DNA of 64,000 nt from Artemia franciscana (lineage: Eukaryota; Arthropoda; Branchiopoda; Anostraca; Artemiidae). The stretch's first letter is position 1; each line of letters begins with the position of its first letter. This document shows positions 43,311 through 54,313 of this stretch, piece after piece. The translations under genes and the position numbers were made by a program. The notes below the pieces were generated by a model that was not told where the DNA came from, made no database searches, and saw only the letters and a list, made by a program, of their open reading frames with translations. The DNA is taken from assembly GCF_032884065.1 (NCBI RefSeq), contig NC_088865.1, forward strand, positions 46,650,185-46,714,184. Reading direction: 5' to 3'.

Positions 43311-43955
43311 ATGCATGCGGCCTGCGCTGCAATTGATGCAGACAAAGTCCTTGCTCTGCAAAAACCCTCGGGACGTTTCTTTCTTTTTACCTGTGAGAAG
43401 TGCTTAAACCAGAGTAATATAACCAGCTCTAAAGTTCTCAGTAATAATGTATCTGTTCAACGCAGTAGCTTTCTTACTATTCAAACAACACAAACCAACC
43501 TAGAGTATTCTCAGTCTCCGCATACAGATGAAGAGGGTCTTACAACAGATCATATTCCTGAACGACGTGTATGCAAATTTCACATAAGGCGAGGCTGTAG
43601 AAAGGCGGAGAATTGCACATTTCTGCATATTTGCTTGGATTATTTCAAAGGCATCTGTCGTGATGACTGTTGTATTCTGCTTCACAGATCTCTGTGTAAA
43701 AAATTTGCTCATGGCCTCTGTTTCATGAACTGTTGTCCTAATGTGCATCTCACTTCCCCCAGAAGGACAAAGCTACGTTCCAATACTGAATTGCGAAGTT
43801 CAAAAAACGGGGAGCAAAAAATTCCACCTCTGTTAAAACATGGTTGCCAAAGACAACAATTTACAGTCCCACTTATGAGCTTGAAGCTCAAACCACCTGT
43901 CTTAAATCAGCCAATGCAGATCTCCCCCCCCCCTCATACCAACCACTCCTCGTGA
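43311..43955 (+). CDS. LINE ORF1 with PHD-like and three CCCH fingers
   Basis: A 214-codon open frame. The N-terminal HAACAAIDADKV ... FTCEKC resembles the second half of a PHD-type finger (H-x-x-C then C-x-x-C), and the frame stays open upstream of the ATG with more Cys/His. At residues ~88-147 come three tandem CCCH fingers: CKFHIRRGCRKAENCTFLH (C-x7-C-x5-C-x3-H), CLDYFKGICRDDCCILLH and CKKFAHGLCFMNCCPNVH (both C-x7-C-x4-C-x3-H). A basic, Pro-rich tail follows. CCCH fingers bind single-stranded RNA, so the protein probably coats the element's RNA. It overlaps ORF2 by about 110 bp in another frame. The intact frame makes this the best-preserved retroelement protein here. Confidence 0.75.
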   Translation: MHAACAAIDADKVLALQKPSGRFFLFTCEKCLNQSNITSSKVLSNNVSVQRSSFLTIQTTQTNLEYSQSPHTDEEGLTTDHIPERRVCKFHIRRGCRKAENCTFLHICLDYFKGICRDDCCILLHRSLCKKFAHGLCFMNCCPNVHLTSPRRTKLRSNTELRSSKNGEQKIPPLLKHGCQRQQFTVPLMSLKLKPPVLNQPMQISPPPHTNHSS

Positions 43956-43964
43956 AAACTTGGA

Positions 43965-46805
43965 GAAACTGGCAAGAACCAACATCTGCCAGCCTTCCGA
44001 CAATATATCCGGTACTAACAACCAACCAGTTTGGAATTTCAAAGAAATCAAAGATTCACCCACGTTCAAAGAAATCAAAGAAATCAAAGATTCAAACCAT
44101 GTCTTCCGAGTATCCCAACTTGGAACCGATTCAATGTGCTGGCAAGGAGATTCGAGACCGCAGTGTAAAGCCCTTCTTTCATCCCTATATGTTTCCGAAA
44201 ATACTATTATCAAATGTCCGGTCACTTATGAACAAATTAGAAGAGGTTGAACTTTGCTTGAAGAATGAACTGGTTTATATTGCTTGTATCTATGAATTAT
44301 GGTCCGCGACTGAAGATGTTGTAGCATTTGAAGGACATGATACCTATTTCAAACCTAGAATGACACCCAATGATATTTCAGTAACACATGGTGGTGCTTT
44401 TGGTATTATTTGTCGATCGTCTATAAGAAATCGAGTTCTCACTTTCAGTAATATACCAAATAAGCATGGTTTTGAATTATTATGGTTGTGGTGCAGGCCT
44501 AAGAAGCTTCCCAGGGAGTGGCATCACTGGTGATACGTGTTGTTTACTATCCGCCCCGTGGTTCCTATCGTAAAGACCTTGTGAATTACTTACAGAATTG
44601 CACTGACAATGTACGATCCTTGTATCCTAATGCTGGTTTTCATAATGTGTGGTGACTTTAATGATTTAGATGCCAAATGGCTAAGTAATTCACTATCACT
44701 TAAGCAGGTTTTCATTGTGCCCACAAGAGGTAACCGTATGTTGGATCTCATTTTTAGCAACTGTCGTGAATATTATAATACTCCAGTTACATTACCCCCA
44801 TTAGATTTGAGTGATGACCTGTGTGTTGCTTGGACACCCAATCATTTTATCCCAAATAGACAAATAAATAGTATGGTGTACAGGCCTTTCACACCTGAAC
44901 TAGTAAATCTCTACAAGAAATTGCTCACAGATCGTGATTGGCGTGATATTCTCTCATTGTCTGACGGTGACAAAATGGCAAGTTTATTCTGTAAGGAACT
45001 ATTCGAAAAATACTGTGAAGTTTTCCCACAAAAAAAAAAAATATATGTAAAATCTAATGATAAACCATGGATTACTCAAGAGATTCGGAATCTGATAAAA
45101 GTGAGGAACGAATTGCATTTAACAGGGCCCGTAAAAGATTTCAAAAGAGTAAGAAATTTAATTGTATATAAAATAAGGTGTTCACGTAAGCAGTATGGGT
45201 CTAAAATAATAAGCAAAATATATAAATCCAATCCAAGGAAGTTCCTTGACTCAGTTCAGAACATTATCGGGAAAAAAGTAACCAGAGTTGAAGTGAGAGA
45301 TGTCAATGGTAAACCCTTGTTACCTAGTGAAATTAATGACTTTTTTTGCATCTATTTGTAAAATTCATCCGCAACTAAGAAAATTACCACCGAATGATTC
45401 AGTTTCAAATATCCCTATACTAGAGATTTGTTCAGTTGCTAAAAAGTTAAAGGCACTTGATTCTCGTAAATCTAGTTATCCTAGTGAGATACAAATTAAA
45501 TTGATTATAGAGTGTGCTGATCTTTTATCTACTCCTTTAACAGCAATTTTTAACCAGTGTTTTATTGATGGTGTTTTCCCATGTATTTTTAAACAGGCGT
45601 ATGTAACGCCAGTCCCCAAATGCAAGGCACCTACAGATATAACCGAGATGAGGCAGATTTCAAAAACTCCAGCTCTCTCAAAAGTATTTGAAAGTTTTAT
45701 TTTTGTTTGTTTGTTTGAGGACATAAATGATAATATTGATCCCCAACAATTTGGACTTAGACCCGGGCATAGTACTGTTCATTATTTGGTTGTATTGTTG
45801 GATACTATCCTTGAGCACTTAGAAAATAATGGGGCCTATGTTGATGCATTATTTGCAGACATAGTTAAGGCTTTTGATAGTCTTGATCATAATGTAGTTG
45901 TGGAAGAAGCAAAGGCTATGGGTGCCCGTCCATTTGTTGTACGAATGCTCGTTAGTTTTCTTTTTGAAAGATCTCAGTGTGTACAACTTCCTGATCATGA
46001 GCCATCTGAATTTGTAAATATTTTTTGTGGTTCGGCATAAGGGACAAAACTAGGCCCGCTTTCTTTTCTTATTGTTTTTAACCGTATTTTAACAACAATA
46101 CGTGAGCGTTTTAAATTTGCTGATGATTTAACTGTTTTATCACTGCGACTAAGCCCTCCGACTACTGAACAGTCTGACTTGATCAAAATCTATCATGATC
46201 TAAAAGCTGAATTAGGAAAGGTAAAACTGACGGTCAGTGAAACTAAGAGCTCTTATATGACATTTTCCTTCCTAAAGGGTAACAACCACTCTTCTTATAG
46301 TTCCATACTGCCAACAAAGAAAACTGTTAAAATACTTGGGATTCTTTTGGACTATGATTTAAGATGGAACTCGCACGTTGACTATCTGACTAAAAAAGGC
46401 GCCTCACTTTTACATTCATTTTCCAACCTAAATAGATTTGGTACACCAACTGAGGTTTTAAAGTCTGTATACTGCAGCTATGTTACACCTTCTCTTGAGT
46501 ATGCATGTCCTGCCTGGAATCCGGGATTGACAAAAGATCAAACAGATAGACTTGAGACGATGCAAAAAAGAGCTGTAAAAATTATGCTTGGACAAAATTA
46601 CTCAACTTACGAGGATGCACTGAAACAACTCAATTTGGACTCACTTGATAGTCATAGACATGGCTTAACATATAGATTTGGACTAAATTGTTTGAATTCC
46701 CCAACTCATTGTCGTCTACTACCCAACTTTGAGAGCCCCCCAACTGAAGGACCAGTTACTAGACTCCGACAAATGTCCATAGTCACTGACTTCCTCAGCC
46801 TATAG
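43965..46805 (+). pseudogene. LINE ORF2: APE endonuclease and reverse transcriptase
   Basis: Endonuclease: ILLSNVRSLMNKLEEVE, IACIYELWS (expected E in ETW replaced by YELW), HGGAFGIICRSS, then a frameshift near 44,515, RVVYYPPRGSY, a shift back near 44,640, CGDFNDLDAKWL and RGNRMLDLIFSN, PLDLSDDLCV. A linker runs to 45,335; a T7 run there causes a frameshift. RT from 45,346: LKALDSRKSSYPSEI, FKQAYVTPVPKCKAPTD, DPQQFGLRPGHSTVHYLV, ALFADIVKAFDSLDH, an in-frame TAA at 46,038, GTKLGPLSF, and catalytic FADD at 46,116-46,127. The same frame continues to 46,805 through LGILLDYDLRWNSHVDYLTK, SLEYACPAWNPGL and TMQKRAVKIMLG. Only about four lesions separate it from an intact protein, so it is a fairly recent insertion. 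Confidence 0.85.
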
Positions 46806-47007
46806 TACTGAGAGATATCGCAAATCATTTGTTCCATATTTTACCCGTCATTTTAATAATATTGACGCGACTAATATTTAGTGTTTGATTAATATGTGTT
46901 TGATCAATATAATGTTTGTTTAAATTTTCAGTAAAGTTTTTGTCATGACATGCTAATGCTAGCTCCGGCTATTGTAGTGAATAAATATATTCTATTCTAT
47001 TCTAATC

Positions 47008-47350
47008 TCTATTTTGAGACGTACGCAATCTTCCCAATGCAACACTGCAACACATGCTTGACATTTTAAAAAGTTACCCCTTAATCCCTATTTCGGAAAG
47101 TTCGCAATCTTCCCAATGCAACACATGCTTAACCTTTTGTAAAAAGTTGTCCCTTAATCCCTTTTCGGGAAGGTCACAAAATTCCCAATGCGACACATGC
47201 TTTATCTTTTGTATAAAGTTACCCCTTAATCCCTGTTTTGGAAAGTTTGCAATCTCCCCCATTTGTTACCTGCTTGATCTTTTGTAAAAAGATACTCCTT
47301 AAACACTTTTTAGGGAGGTCGCAATCTTCCCAATGCAACACATACTTGAC
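47008..47350 (+). repeat. 73-bp satellite, block 2
   Basis: About five units of the same satellite in the same orientation as block 1. The first unit (TCTATTTTGAGACGTACGCA) is slightly damaged; AACACTGCAACACATGC shows a small internal slip. Ends at CATACTTGAC, where the second LINE starts. Confidence 0.9.
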
Positions 47351-47426
47351 GTAAATTGTGGAGAATAGGTGAGGGGGTCCTTACGCTTCCCTTTTTCCTG
47401 GATGATTTCAGTAACTTGCTTCAAGC

Positions 47427-48495
47427 ATGGGGGAGACTAGAATACTAAATCCTTTGTTGAACTACATATCAGGTTCAGTGACTAGCGGGATAAAGAAGGA
47501 AGTATTTTTGAAACGAGCTGTGGAGTTTTTTGATAGAGATTTAATCTTAAAGGCCAAAGAATTGTTGACTAAGGAGGCCAAAACTGGTGATCGATGTACG
47601 AAATGCGTCCAAGATGAGGACAATTTAATGGATAGTGCTAAGCTATTTGCAAGATGCGCTAAAGAAAGAATAGAACTTCCCAAGTTCGTTATATTTGATC
47701 CTCAAGAAGTACCGGCCAGTGGAGCAGAAGTAGGTGCATGTGTCATATCGACAGTGAATGAAATGCGACGGCAGTTCTCGGGTTTTCTCGAGCGCTACAA
47801 CCAAGTCCCAATCCCGTGGCCTCCCGGCAAATCTCTAAGTGACGGAAACTAACTCAATCCTGCACCAGACAGACTTTCTCCACTACCCTATTCCATAGCT
47901 CTGAAGAACCCCCCCCCCACTACCACGCCAGAGGAACGAAAACAATTTTTGATGAGTATGTGTGGAGAAGACCTGTCAGTCGATGATTTTGAATTGAAAA
48001 GAAGTCGATCTGAACGGCGGCTTCTAGTTAAAACGAAGTTCAAGGCAAACAGCATTGCCTCTTCCATCAACTAGAAGTCGCAAAGTGCAAAAGCTAGGGT
48101 GAAATCCCCGGTTTTTATAGGCGTGATAAAAAGATCCGACTACATAGGATGCCGATCAGGTAAAAAACTGCGTTTCAGGTTGCGAAAAGGCAGAGCAGTG
48201 TGGTAGAAGTCGAACCTATAAGTTGTACTTTTCTTCCCGTTATCAGCTAGGTCTGGGCATGAAAAGTCCACCAAAACTAGAGTTTGAACGTTTTACGACT
48301 GAAGAATTTGTGTACCTTCCAAAACGATGCTATAACTGCCAGAAATTTGGTCACGTTTCAGCGGCGTGTTCCACTCCCCAGGTGTGTCCCCGTTGCAGTG
48401 TCCTAGGCCATACGTCAAATGCTACTACCCCCTGCACGAATCCAATTGGCTGTGCAGCATGTAAATTGACAAAATATACCTGTCAGTCATTTTAA
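47427..48495 (+). pseudogene. LINE gag-like ORF1 with two zinc knuckles
   Basis: Opens MGETRILNPLLNYISGSV at 47,427 and is open to 47,852 (141 codons). The later part includes CTKCVQDEDNLMDSAKLFAR and a Glu/Lys-rich region. After a frameshift, MSMCGEDLSVDDFELKRSRS leads to a stop near 48,072. A third segment (48,223-48,495) has KLEFERFTTEEFVYLPKR, then CYNCQKFGHVSAAC (CX2CX4HX4C) and CPRCSVLGHTSNATTPC followed by CAACKLTKYTC. Knuckles at the C-terminus of ORF1 are typical of Jockey/R1/I-type LINEs and bind the element RNA. At least two frameshifts. Confidence 0.75.
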
Positions 48496-48519
48496 TGTCC
48501 TAAGATGAAAAAGCAAATT

Positions 48520-50966
48520 GGAAAGCAAAAACGCTCCGATGAATGAACAGCATGTAAGTACTAAGATCGTGTCGTGGAAAATGAACAGAAGTGTGTCTCA
48601 CAGAATCCCCTTAATTGAAGAATTATGTCGGCGAGGCAATATTCTATGCATCCAAGAACATCTGCTGACAAGTGATAGTCTCAGCCTGCTCAAGTTTTCA
48701 GACAATCATACATTTTATTTTGTCCCAACAAAGTCTCGTCAACGTGGAAGACCCTCTGGTGGACTAGCGATCTTATGTAGCTCTACAGTTGATTCCGAGA
48801 GTCTTCATACAGCTGAAAACTTTATGGTTATAAGAGCTGGGAATCTTGTGATCGTCAATGTCTACCTCCCCACAGACTACAGCGACAAAGAATCAGATAA
48901 CCGATTTTCAAAGGCAGTGCGTGCTCTCGCAAAGTGCCTCAAGACCATTATGTTTTCCAAAATTGAATGCGTTATAATCAGAGATTACAACAGTGATCTA
49001 GCCAACGACTCGTCTCCTCGGTCCCAGTTGATCCTAAGCATATTGGAAAACCAGTATCGTGTGCTTCCAAAAGACAATGATTTTACTTTCGTACACACTA
49101 GTGGTTCAGTCTCAAATATAGACCATGTCGCATGCACATTAAACGTGAGTGGCACAGTTTGCGTAAAGCATGTGTTAATGTGTGTATTCCTAAGGAAAAA
49201 AGTTCTTCAGAGAGGTGCGAAATAAGGGACTGGTTAAAGGCCGACTTTCCTCTTTATCAGACAGTGCTCAACAAGACGCTGCAGAAGATCAATGTACTAT
49301 ATAATCTCCTACAAGCCAACGTGCAAAGGAATATCCAAGAAACTAAAATACAGGTCAATACCTTTTGTGCTGAAATCACCCATGCACTACTAACCGCAGA
49401 AAAGGCTGCTATTCCCGTTAGAAAAATTCATAAACATACTGAAATCCCCGGGCTCTAAAAGAATCGAGAGCTAGTGAAAGCGTGTCAAAAAGCTAAGTTT
49501 TGGTTTTCGGTATGGAGGGAAGGCGTTCGCCCAAAATCGGATGTGTTGAATTGTCTCCGTAAACACACAAAACGTAAATTTGAGAAAGCCCTCAAGCAGC
49601 ATCATACAAATGTGAAACATATATCGAGCAACTTGAATCTGTGCTATCAAATTCGAGTCTTCCAGACTTTACCGTAACTGTTTCAGATGTAACTGCAAAT
49701 GTCTTTCAGTTGAAAAAGAAAAAATCGCGCGGAGTTGACGGTTTGTGTGCACTTCATCTTGTGAATGGTACTCGTCTTTTATATGAAATGTTAACATTAT
49801 TGTACCAGATGATATTCGTAGTCGGTATTGTGTCCAATGTCTTCTGTAGAGGACAACTTACGCCCATCCTGAAAAAAGGGAAGCCAGCCAATATATGCTC
49901 CTCCTATCGCCCAATTACTGTGTCGCGAGTTTTATGTAAGTTTTTTGAAATGCTTATATTGCCGAATGTTAGAAACTGTTGCCAAATGCCAAACTACCAG
50001 TTTGGCTTTACGGTAGGTCTTGGTTGCGCTGATGCTCTGTTCGCCCTTGCTGCTATTTTGTCTGATTCTGAGGCAACGGGTGACCCATTAGTTATTGGTT
50101 CTTTTGATGTAAGCCGGGCGTTTGACTCGTCGGGGCATGCGCAGATCCTTTTAGAAGCGTATAAACAAGGTCTAAATCTGTGTTTTGTCAGAGTTATGCA
50201 TTATATGTACAATAATCTTAGAGCGCAAATTGAAATGCCCTCATGTCCGGCTGAATCCGTTATTGTACCAGTTGGTAAGGGGGTCAGGCAAGGCTGATTT
50301 GTGTCTCCGACCTTGTATAACAATAGCGTTCTGCCGGCACAAGCCCAGGTAGCTACGTCTTGTGTTTCAAAAGGGATCGATGTTTCGTTGATGGCGTATG
50401 CTGACGACCTACTTAATTTGAACAGGTCTGCCGATCGACTATCGAAGAATTTTGATGATTTGAGTATGGAATATAATAAAATAGGTTTATCATTTAATGT
50501 GTCTAAATCGGCCGTACTATTCTTCAACGTGGGGTATTATGAGAAAGAAATTCCTTTAGGTGATGCAGCTGTTAAACCATGTGAGACCATTACCTACTTT
50601 GGTTTACCAATCGGCCGAAGCCTCTACTTGACAGCAACGTTGCTTTTACGACACGTAGAGGCGAAAATCCGGATTGCTTACAGATCAATCATTGGTAATA
50701 TTGCCCATCGATTCTGCCGTAGATTTCTTGCGTCGCTGTATAATGCCATTGCCCTCCAAAATGTACTGTATATAGCACCTTTTTGGAATTATTTGTCGTC
50801 CACCAAATGTACAAAAGCAAGAGTTCTGTTTTTTCGACTCGCGAAGTTCCTTCTGAGACTTCCTCCGTGGACGAAGAACTCGTATATCGTGCGTAATTAT
50901 GGAGTGTCAGATCCAACAGTTTGCATTAACCGGGCCATAGAGAATTTCCCGGAAAAGGCTAAGGGG
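48520..50966 (+). pseudogene. LINE ORF2: APE endonuclease and reverse transcriptase
   Basis: Endonuclease (48,545-49,150): IVSWKMNRS, ILCIQEHLLTSDSLS, RGRPSGGLAILCSS, VIVNVYLPTDYSDKES, VIIRDYNSDLAND (the usual GDFN is RDYN, so a catalytic Asp context is changed) and TSGSVSNIDHVACT. A frameshift near 49,140 and a TAA at 49,456 interrupt the linker. RT from 49,641: KKKKSRGVDGLCALHLV, CRGQLTPILKKGKPANICS, YRPITVSRVLCKFFEM, PNYQFGFTVGLGCADALFAL, IGSFDVSRAFDSSGH, VPVGKGVRQG. A TGA at 50,295-50,297 stands where Cys is normal (QGC), then VSPTLYNNSV and catalytic YADDLL at 50,396-50,410. The frame continues to CINRAIENFPEKAKG at 50,966, lacking the C-terminal zinc finger. Confidence 0.85.
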
Positions 50967-50969
50967 TAA

Positions 50970-52053
50970 AAAGTTACCCCTTAACTCCTTTTTAGGGAAG
51001 GTGGCAAACTTCCCAATGCAAAACATGCTTGACCTTTTGTAAAAGCTGCCCCTTAATCCCTATTTTGGGAAGTTCGCAATCTTCCCAATGCGATACCTGC
51101 TTGACCTTTTGTAAAAAGTTACCCTTTAACTCCGTTTTAGGGCAGGTTGCAATCATCCCAATGCAAAGTTACCCCTTAACCCCTTTTTAGGGAAGGTGGC
51201 AATCTTCACAATGCAAAACATACTTGACCGTTCTTACAAACTTACCCCTTAACCCTTATTTTGGGAAGATTGCAATTTGCCCGATGCGACACACGCTGGA
51301 CCTTTTGTAAAACATTACCCCTTAATCCCTATTTTGGGAAGTTCGTAATCTTCCCAATGCGTTACCTGTTTGACCTTTATAAAAAATACCCCTCAACCCC
51401 TTTTTTAGGGAAGGTAGCAATCTTCCAAATGCAAGACATGCTTGACCGTTTTTACAAACTTACCCCTTAATTCCCATTTTGGGAAGTTTGCAATCTTCCC
51501 AATGCGATACCTGCTTGAACTTTTGTAAAAAATTACACCTTAACCACTTTTTAGGGAAGGTAGCAATCTTCCCAATGCAAAACATACATGACCGTTCTTA
51601 CAAACTTACCCCTTAATCCTTATTTTGGGAAGATCGCAATCTGCCCAATGCGACACATGCTTTACCTTTTGTAAAACGTTACCCCTTAATCCCTAGTTTG
51701 GGAAGTTCGTAATCTTCCGAATGCGTTACCTGCTCGACCTTTATAAAAAGTTACCCCTCAACTCCTTTTTAGGGAGGGTAACAATCTTCCAAATGCAACA
51801 CACGCTTGACCGTTTTCACAAACTTATCCCTTAATCCCTATTTTGGGAAGATCGCAATCTGCCCAATGCGACACATGTTTGACCTTTTGTAAAATGTTAT
51901 CCCTTTGTCCCTATTTTGGGAAGTTCGCTATCTTCCCAATGCGACACATGCTTGATCTTTTGTAAAAATTTATCCTTAATCCCTATTTTGGGAAGTTCGT
52001 AGTCAATCCAATGCGATAGATGCTTGAAATATTGTAAAAATGACCCCTTTATC
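50970..52053 (+). repeat. 73-bp satellite, block 3
   Basis: About 15 units in the same orientation as blocks 1 and 2. Alternation of the two unit types (CCTTTTGTAAAAAGTTA and CCGTTTTTACAAACTTA junctions) is clearest here, giving a higher-order period near 146 bp. One unit near 51,150 is truncated (AATGCAAAGTTACCCC). Confidence 0.9.
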
Positions 52054-54295
52054 CCTTAATTAAGGAGTAACTTTTTACAAAATGTCAAGCATGTGTCGTA
52101 TTGGAAAAAAATTTTTATTATCCCAAAAAAGGGATTAAGGGGTAAGTTTGTACAAACAGTCAAGCAAGTGTCACCTTGGGAGGGTAGCGAACGTCCCAAA
52201 ATAGGGGTGAAAGGGTAACGTTTTATAAAAGGTCAAGTATGTTTCGCAATGGGCGGATTGCGATCTTCCCAATATAAGGATTAAGGGGTAAGTTTGTAAG
52301 AACGGTCAAACATGTTTTGGACTGAGAAGATTGCCACCTTCCCTAAAAAGGGGTTAAAGGTTAACTTTTTACAAAAGGACAAGTCGGTATCGCATTGGGA
52401 AGATTGCGAACTTCCCAAAATAGGGATTGAGGGGTAACTTCTTACAAAAGGTCAAGCATGTGTTGCATTGGGAAGATTGCGAACTTCCCAAAAAAGGGAT
52501 TAAGGGGCAACTTTTTACAAGCGGTCAAGCATGCGTCGTATTGGGAAGATTACAAACTTCCCTTAAAAGGGGTTAAGGGGTAGCTTTTTTACAAAGGTCA
52601 AGCAGATATCTCATTGGGAAGATTGTGACCTTCCCAAAATAGGGATCAAGGGGCAACTTTTACAAAAGGTCAAGCATGTTTTGCATTGGGAAGATTGCGA
52701 ACTTCCCAAAATAGGGATTAAGGGGTAATTTCTTACAAAAATTCAAGCATGTGTTGCATTGGGAAGATTGCGAACTTCCCAAAAAAGGGATTAAGGGGCA
52801 ACTTTTTACAAACGGTCAAGCATGTGTCGTATTGGGAAGATTACAAACTTCCCTAAAAAGGGGTTAAGGGGTAATTTTTTACAAAGGTCAAGCAGATATT
52901 GCATTGGAAAGATTGTGACCTTTCCAAAAAAGGGATTAAGGGGTAACTTTTTACAAAAGGTCAAGCATGTTTCGCATTGGGAAGACTCTGAAATTCCCAA
53001 ACTTGAGATTAAGGAAAAAGTTTATGCAAACGGTCAGGCATGTATCGCATTGGGAAGATTGCAAACTTTCCAAAATAGGGATTAAGGGGTAACTATATAC
53101 AAACGGTCAAACATGTGTCGTATTGGGAAGATCACGACCTTCCCTAAAATGGGGTTAAGGGGTAAGTTTTTACAAAAGGTCAAGCAGGTATGGCATTGGG
53201 AGGATTGTGACCTTCCCAAAAAAGGGATGAAGGGGTAAGTTTTTACAAAAAGTTAAGCATGTATCGCATTGGAAAGATTGCAAACTTTCCAAAATAGGGA
53301 TTAAGGGGTATTTTTTTACAAAAGGCCAAGCATGTGTCGCATTGGGAAGATTGTGACCTTCCTAAAAAAGGGATTAAAGGACAACTTTTTACAAAAGGTC
53401 AAGAATGTGTCGCATTGGTAAGGTTGCGAACTTCTCAAAATAGGGATTAAGGAAAAAGTTTATGCAAAGGGTCAAGCATGTATTGCATTGGGAATATTGC
53501 AAACTTTCTAAAATAGGGATTAAGTGGTAACTTTATATAAATGGTCAAGTATGTGTCGTATTGGGAAGATTACGACCTTCCCTAAGAAGCGGTTAAGGAG
53601 TAACTATTTACAAAAGGTCATGTAGGTATCGCATGGGGAAGATTGCAAACTTTCCAAAATAGGGATTAAGGGGTAACTTTTTGCAAAAGGTCAAGCATGT
53701 TTCGCATTGGGAAGATCGCGACCTCCCCAAAAAAGGGATTAAGGGTTAACTTTTTACAAAAAGTCAAGCATGTGTCACATTGGGAAGATTGCAACCTTCC
53801 CAAAAAGGGACTAAGGGGAAACATTTTACAAAGGGTCAAGCATGTTTCGCATTGGGAAGATCGCGACCTCCCCAAAAAAGGGATTAAGCGTTAACTTTTT
53901 ACAAAAGGTCAAGCATGTGTCACATTGGGAAGATTGCAACCTTCCCTAAGAAGCGGTTAAGGAGTAACTATTTACAAAAGGTCAAGTAGGTATCGCATGG
54001 GGAAGATTGCAAACTTTCCAAAATAGGGATTAAGGGGTAACTTTTTACAACAAGTCAAGCATGTATCGCATTGGGAAGATTGCGAACTTCCCAAAAAAGA
54101 ATTAAGGGGTGACTTTACAAAAGGTCAAGCATATTTCGCACTGAGAAGATTGCGACCTTCCCAAAAAAAGGCTTAAGGGGCAACATTTTACAAAATGTCA
54201 AGCATGTTTCGCATTGGGAAGATCGCGACCTCCCCAAAAAAGGGACTGAGGGGAAACTTATTACAAAAGGTCAAGCATGTATCACAATGTGAGGA
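52054..54295 (-). repeat. 73-bp satellite, inverted block 4
   Basis: About 30 units of the same satellite in reverse orientation (AACTTTTTACAAAAGGTCAA, GCATGTGTCGCATTGGGAAG, ATTGCGAACTTCCCAAAA, TAGGGATTAAGGGGT). The switch point is the 12-bp palindrome CCTTAATTAAGG at 52,054-52,065. Longer repeats of several units (for example around 53,640-53,990, with GATTGCAACCTTCC and GAAGCGGTTAAGGAGTAAC recurring) suggest recent local duplication. The block decays at 54,280-54,310 and ends in an X copy. Confidence 0.9.
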
Positions 54296-54313
54296 TTTCC
54301 ATCTTTAAAAGGA

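Larger units (their letters stand above)
43218..47002 (+). mobile_element. CR1/Jockey-type LINE in the satellite
   Basis: 3785 bp flanked by TAATC on both sides (43,213-43,217 and 47,003-47,007), a likely target-site duplication within the satellite unit. Order: a short leader with CCCTTCGTTTGATGGTCATC duplicated, ORF1, an overlapping ORF2 (endonuclease, RT), a 3' UTR with AATAAATATATTCTATTCTA at the end. The TATTC-type tail and a PHD-like finger in ORF1 fit the CR1/L2 side of the LINE tree; clade placement is inference. Confidence 0.8.
47351..50966 (+). mobile_element. Jockey/R1-type LINE in the satellite
   Basis: Inserted between CTTGAC and TAAAAAGTTACCCC of a satellite unit (about six bases of the unit are missing). 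The order is a 76-bp leader, a gag-like ORF1 with two zinc knuckles, then endonuclease and RT. The coding sequence runs straight into the satellite without a 3' UTR or poly(A), so the 3' end has been lost or replaced. Confidence 0.75.

Noticed and set aside
53697..53894. Cys/Leu-rich frames such as KHVSHWEDCNLPKKGLRGNF repeated in the satellite.
   Set aside because: A 73-bp unit is not a multiple of three; open stretches arise by chance from low stop density and do not persist over the array.
41830..54295. Regular repeats with similar spacing could be taken for a CRISPR array.
   Set aside because: Units are contiguous 73-bp tandem repeats that vary along their whole length, with no unique spacers, no cas genes, and a eukaryotic context.
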